DNA of 64,000 nucleotides from Nymphaea colorata (taxonomy: Eukaryota; Streptophyta; Magnoliopsida; Nymphaeales; Nymphaeaceae). Under the pieces are notes generated by a model that saw only the letters and a program-made list of their open reading frames with translations, made no database searches and was not told the origin of the DNA. Location of the stretch: assembly GCF_008831285.2 (NCBI RefSeq), contig NC_045144.1, positions 22,399,716-22,463,715 of the forward strand, given 5' to 3'. Numbering within the stretch: the stretch's first letter is position 1; each line of letters starts with the position of its first letter. The translations under genes and the position numbers were made by a program. Below are positions 60,196-64,000 of this stretch, piece by piece.

Positions 60196-61239
60196 AATTC
60201 TAAGGAAGGAGAGTTTTATGCAGATATAGTTATGTAGATGTGAAGATTGATACTGGTTAAGTGGTATAGCTGCCTTTCCTCATCAGTGTGTTTCACTTAG
60301 TGCCTGATGCCTGAAATTTTTTTTTGGTTTCCTGATCCTTTTTTTGGAGTAAAAGTAGGTAAACTAGCTACCACCTGGCATATCCTTAGTTGGAAATTTT
60401 TCTTTGTTAAATTGAGCATTAACTCATCCTATATGCATCAATTGTTATAGCATAATTGTTGCATGGGCAGATGTGTAGAAGACATGTTGCTTGTTTGGTT
60501 CCCAAGGGTTTTACATTCCTGGGCTTGAGAAGTGAGATTCTGACACTCAAGTTCAAGGGTGTCCCACACCCCGGCCCACCCAAATTTGATGCAAGCGGGG
60601 AGGGTGGGGGTGAGGTTCTTTTCGATCTTTTTACGTCAATTCACCTTAGCAAATGTTAAATGGTAAAAATACCTACACTAATTACAAGACACAAAATCAA
60701 TGGAAAGAACTGATCTCAACAAAATTGATAGCCTCAAAATTAAGAAATATTGTTTTAAATTAAAGATATTATGAATAGGTCAAAGGCCCTCTTCCCTTAT
60801 GCTGGCCACTTAGATTGATGTACACATCGGGACCTGGGTAAGACTTCGTCTACTTTACTGTTTATGAGTTTTTTTCTTTCATTTAAATGTACGTTTTTTC
60901 AAAAAATAAACAACGAATTAAGGAACACAAACGTTCAAAGAAAAGAAAACAAGTACACGATATGTGTGCACAAGGTTTATTAATGTTAGATTTAGTTGCT
61001 ACTAATCAAAATCTTTTTCAAATATATTTTTTGGACTTTTTAATTTTCTATGTCCACTATAATTTTCATTACATTAAATAATTACAGCATTGAATTTATT
61101 CTAGTTGAGACAAAAAAGTGGTTCTAAAATCATTCTCTTCCTTCTTGTTGTAATGTTTTATTTCCTAAAAATCTTATAATTTGTCATCAACTTTTGGAAA
61201 ACTTATTTTTCCTCCAACGCAGCATCTTTATAAAGCTAT
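60196..61239. other. Intergenic stretch
   Basis: AT-rich. A 67-codon frame at 60456 has no motif. Nothing is supported. Confidence 0.4.
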
Positions 61240-61497
61240 AAATCCTTGAAAATTTCTCTATTTTATTTATGTGGCAACATGTTGGTTGAAGAATAAAGTT
61301 TGTTACTTAGAGCTACATATCAAGGGTACATTTCTTAATCATTTTCATTTCTTGATAATAAAGAGAAAAAATCCATGAAAATTTCTCTATTTTATTTTTG
61401 TGGCAATATTTTGGTTGTAAAATAAAAGCTGTTATTTGGGGCTACATATCAAGGGTACATTTCTTGACTGTTTTCATTTCTTCACAGTAATTATAAG
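61240..61497. repeat. Tandem duplication of about 129 bp
   Basis: AATCC(T/A)TGAAAATTTCTC starts near 61241 and 61370. Both copies continue through TGTGGCAA, GCTACATATCAAGGGTACAT and TTTTCATTTCTT. Confidence 0.9.
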
Positions 61498-62569
61498 CGC
61501 ATTCCTTCCCAGTGCATGTAAATTACATAACATAAATTAGTAATGCTTTGTAAAAAATTTAAAAAATTATGTTATCGCTTTGGTAAATATTCCATTCCAA
61601 CATTTTGATTTCCACTCATATGATACAACAAATGAATCTCTTACTTGAATTTTTCCTTTTCATTCCATTCCAAACCAAGTCTTTTCATTTCAAATCAACC
61701 ATTGATGTCATTCTAGCAAAAAAAAAAACTGACGCAACTATCCCTTTCTTCCGCTTGTTTGCAAAATTCCTTTTTATTTTTTTTCGAAAACACAAAGGGC
61801 TTGCTGTGTACACTCAGCCGTTAGCGTCAATAGTGGACGACCTTGTGAAAAAGCAAATTGAGCCCTTCAAGCTGCTAAGATCTCATCTGATGCGATAGAG
61901 CATTAAATGCATGGTCGGAATTCATTTCTTCGATATAAAATTAAGACACGATCTAGGGCTCACAAGGGCTGACAAGGATTACAAATAGTTTGAACTCAAA
62001 TCGAATTCCCTCGCCAAAATTGTATTCAAACTTGACTCATCTATAAGTAAGAATTTAACTTGTAAGAATTCGACTAGTTTAAACTGGATTCGGTTTGGTT
62101 CGGCTACATAATAAATGTTCAAATATAATAAAGAACTAAGAGTAGCAACTAAATGAGTTAAAGCATACGACGCAGGTCTAACATTGAGTTAAACAAGTTA
62201 AGCAAGTAAGTCGAGCTCAAACCCAACACTGACTTGAGTTCAGTTTGAGTCAAAGCTCAGAGTTTTCTAAGTCAAGTCCAACTCGAGCTACCCAGTGCCC
62301 CGTCTCCCCTCCAACACGCAAGTGGGCCTCTAACACTATCATGAAAGGAACTTTTTTTTTAATGACCCACCAATAAATTCCAGTTGTTGGCCCAACCAAA
62401 GACCTCCGGGAAATATGTTTCGCGCTTCTCATTGAAATGGTCTTCGGAAAATACGTGTCCCTTTGTCCCTTCATCATCGAACATAAGAGGGTGTCGATTG
62501 ACGCCGAAAGGTGGAATTGAAATATCGAATACGTCGTGCTTCTGGTGATTTTCTGTCCTCTTCCTAGTC
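61498..62569. other. Upstream region of the lectin gene
   Basis: No convincing promoter motif. Segment 61950-62300 has GAGCTC/AACTCGAG words and TAGGGCTCACAAGG near 61954, like a decayed hAT end, but no partner was found. Two overlapping minus-strand frames at 62250-62571 lack motifs. Confidence 0.4.
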
Positions 62570-63463
62570 ATGGCCCTTCAGCTTTCAAGATTCCTCATAT
62601 TCTTCCTTTACATTCTAGCTCATATCGCTAGATCACCTGCAACTTCACCCAATAGCACCTTTCTCTTCAATAGCTTCCGCCAGTCAGACCTTAACTTGTC
62701 TGGCTCTGCAACTGTTACTAGGACTAGGGCTCTTCAAATGACTAACGGTCAACATTCCATGGAACCAGGCATCAAAGGCAATGCATTCTTCACTGCCAGT
62801 CTACAGTTTAAGAAGCCTACCGCTTCCAAGAGAACCAAATCATTCAGTACTCGTTTTGTGTTCACAATTGTCTCCAAAGCCCATCAATCAGGTGGCCATG
62901 GCTTCGCATTCATCGTTGCGCCGTCCCCCAACTTCTCCAACGCCATGGGAGGTCGCTTCTTTGGCCTCTTCAGCATCAGGAACAATGGAAACACAAGGAA
63001 TCAAATATTTGTAGTTGAATTCGACATAGTTCAACAAACAAATTTGCATGATATAGATGAAAGCCATGTGGGTGTCGACATCAATGGTGTGAACCCCAGT
63101 GCCTCCGAACCGGCTGCTTACTATACAGGGAATCGCAAAAAAGAACAGGGGGTCCTAGACAGCCAGACACCCATTCAAGCATGGATAGAATATGATGGGC
63201 CGATGAAGCAGCTGAATGTCACCATAGCTCCATTGTCACACCAACTCAAGCCTAATTGCACACTCATTTCACGTTCCATTGATTTGTCCCCTGTTCTGCT
63301 TGAACACATGTATGTTGGATTCTCTTTTGGTACACAAAAGCTGGTAAGCAAGTGCTATATTTTGGCATGGAGCTTTGCAATGGATGGAAAAGTTCCAGAG
63401 TTGGACCTTTCACACCTTCCCCTCTATTCCTCAGGATTGTACTCCTCTGTGGAAGTCTTTTAA
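62570..63463 (+). CDS. L-type (legume-like) lectin domain, receptor ectodomain
   Basis: An uninterrupted 297-codon frame. Residues 1-24 are a hydrophobic signal peptide (FLIFFLYILAHIA). The legume-lectin fold follows: FNSFRQSDLNLSGSA near 33-47, FSTRFVFTIV, GGHGFAFIVAPS (108-119), and the metal-binding block VEFDIVQQTNLHDIDESHVG (149-168). The family's ligands E150, D152, D161 and H166 are present, but the position four after D152, usually Asn, is Q156. YVGFSFGT (248-255) and ILAWSF (264-269) complete the fold. There are predicted N-glycosylation sites, for example NVT near 216. It would be secreted or on the cell surface and bind a sugar or hydrophobic ligand. The frame ends in a short out-of-family tail (GLYSSVEVF) because of a frameshift before the membrane segment. 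It could yield a soluble lectin if expressed. Confidence 0.9.
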   Translation: MALQLSRFLIFFLYILAHIARSPATSPNSTFLFNSFRQSDLNLSGSATVTRTRALQMTNGQHSMEPGIKGNAFFTASLQFKKPTASKRTKSFSTRFVFTIVSKAHQSGGHGFAFIVAPSPNFSNAMGGRFFGLFSIRNNGNTRNQIFVVEFDIVQQTNLHDIDESHVGVDINGVNPSASEPAAYYTGNRKKEQGVLDSQTPIQAWIEYDGPMKQLNVTIAPLSHQLKPNCTLISRSIDLSPVLLEHMYVGFSFGTQKLVSKCYILAWSFAMDGKVPELDLSHLPLYSSGLYSSVEVF

Positions 63464-63650
63464 GCTGTACCTATACATTTTTGTAGCTTTAGTGGCTCTA
63501 TTGGTTATCATCGTCACATTTAGCATTTCCTATTTGACCAAAAGAAAGAGAAAGCTGACATCTGAGAAGATAGAAGGCTGGGAGATGGACTACCCACATA
63601 AGCTTCCCTCCAAAGTGTTAACCAAAATACCAAGAAGACTCTCAAAGTGA
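63420..63650 (+). pseudogene. Membrane segment of the lectin receptor, kinase missing
   Basis: In the next frame, a transmembrane helix (LYIFVALVALLVIIVTFSIS), a basic stop-transfer (KRKRK) and a juxtamembrane piece (IEGWEMDYPHKLPSKVLTK) continue the receptor. In intact L-type LecRKs this leads straight into the kinase (WEx(E/D)Y-PH-F-Y--L). Here the similarity fades within about 12 residues and a copia LTR begins at 63648, so the whole kinase domain is absent from the window. Both the frameshift between 63420 and 63463 and the truncation would block receptor signalling. Confidence 0.8.
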
Positions 63651-63661
63651 ATTACTTGGGA

Positions 63662-63829
63662 GATGAAAAGTCATGTCTCTTAAGGGATGAAAAGTCACGT
63701 ATGTTGGGAGATGAAAAGTCATGTCTCTTGGGAGATAAAAAGACATGTTTCTTGAGAGACGAAAAGTCATGTCTGTTGAAAGATGAAAACTCATGTCTGT
63801 TGAAAGATGAAAAGTCATGTCTCTTGGGA
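63662..63829. repeat. 24-bp minisatellite in the copia LTR, seven units
   Basis: Units of the form GA(T/C)GAAAAGTCATGT start at 63662, 63686, 63710, 63734, 63758, 63782 and 63806, exactly 24 bp apart. Because 24 is a multiple of three, both strands stay open across it and give repetitive peptides (DEKSCLLx), which I regard as artefacts. Confidence 0.95.
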
Positions 63830-63855
63830 ATTAGAGATCCCTTATGTAACTCCTC

Positions 63856-63863
63856 TATATAAA
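63856..63863 (+). promoter_or_regulatory. TATA box of the copia LTR
   Basis: TATATAAA follows the 24-bp repeat block and precedes GAAGTCTCTCC, about 120 bp before the primer-binding site. This is the usual U3/R arrangement. Confidence 0.65.
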
Positions 63864-64000
63864 GAAGTCTCTCCACCAAAGGAATGCAAGCAAGAAATAA
63901 TAGAGCAGTGGACGTAGGCCTATTGGCTGAACCACTTTAAAAATTCATGTCCCTTTAATTACTTTTTCATTTGGATTTCTAACATGGTATCAGAGCCACT

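Larger units (their letters stand above)
63648..64000 (+). mobile_element. Start of a Ty1/copia element: 5' LTR and primer site
   Basis: TGGTATCAGAGCC starts at 63985, the initiator-Met tRNA primer-binding site, directly after TTTCTAACA, a normal LTR end. The LTR probably starts TGAATTACTTGG at 63648 (337 bp); TGTTAACC at 63616 is an alternative. The element's body lies beyond the window. Confidence 0.72.

Noticed and set aside
61954-62310. TAGGGCTCACAAGG with CTCGAG-rich DNA, like a hAT end
   Set aside because: No partner terminus or duplication; left as unassigned.
63652-63879. Repetitive 75-codon minus-strand frame (RHDFSS repeats)
   Set aside because: Artefact of the 24-bp repeat, which stays open on both strands because its length is a multiple of three.

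Overview
This window is nuclear DNA from a flowering plant. It is AT-rich and very gene-poor. The signs are Ty1/copia and long-LTR retrotransposon copies, hAT-type DNA transposons, tandem satellite DNA, GT-AG introns, and protein pieces that belong to plant families: a SHV3-like glycerophosphodiester phosphodiesterase (GDPDL), an L-type lectin receptor kinase and a CHR24/ERCC6-like SNF2 protein. Nothing in it is bacterial, organellar or viral. I see no rRNA, tRNA or CRISPR array, and I cannot name the species.

Layout. 1-3640: non-coding, with an old duplication of about 0.7 kb. 3640-4450: antisense copia gag/protease relic. 4500-6000: (TA)n, a 205-bp tandem repeat and a 379-bp duplication. 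6815-9650: a 168-bp satellite with both half-unit and two-unit periodicity. 9746-12110: broken unrecognised gene on the minus strand. 12110-18259: dispersed repeats, a minisatellite and a MITE. 18268-27419: a 9.15-kb hAT-type element with a perfect 8-bp target duplication. It carries exons of a CHR24-like SNF2 gene and of an ankyrin-repeat gene, and a truncated copia is nested in it. 27566-31362: a 3.8-kb solo LTR with a perfect 5-bp duplication. 31608-32140: short non-autonomous hAT. 33581-35516: internally deleted copia. 35827-38488: four minus-strand exons of an unrecognised gene, three of them joined in phase. 39382-44230: near-complete but dead copia with a perfect duplication. 47030-50720: old antisense copia relic. 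51131: orphan hAT end. 52142-58637: GDPDL pseudogene on the minus strand, one exon split by a second long solo LTR (53525-57965). 60195: CACTA-like MITE end. 62570-63650: L-type lectin receptor with a frameshift and no kinase. 63648-64000: start of another copia, its LTR built around a 24-bp repeat.

The genes do not form a pathway; the window records repeated transposon insertion and decay. The only long open frame that looks like a host gene is the lectin (297 codons). The most interesting items are the gene-capturing hAT element (Pack-hAT-like), the hierarchical satellite, and the pair of very long solo LTRs, one of which can be shown from the reading frame to have broken a GDPDL exon.
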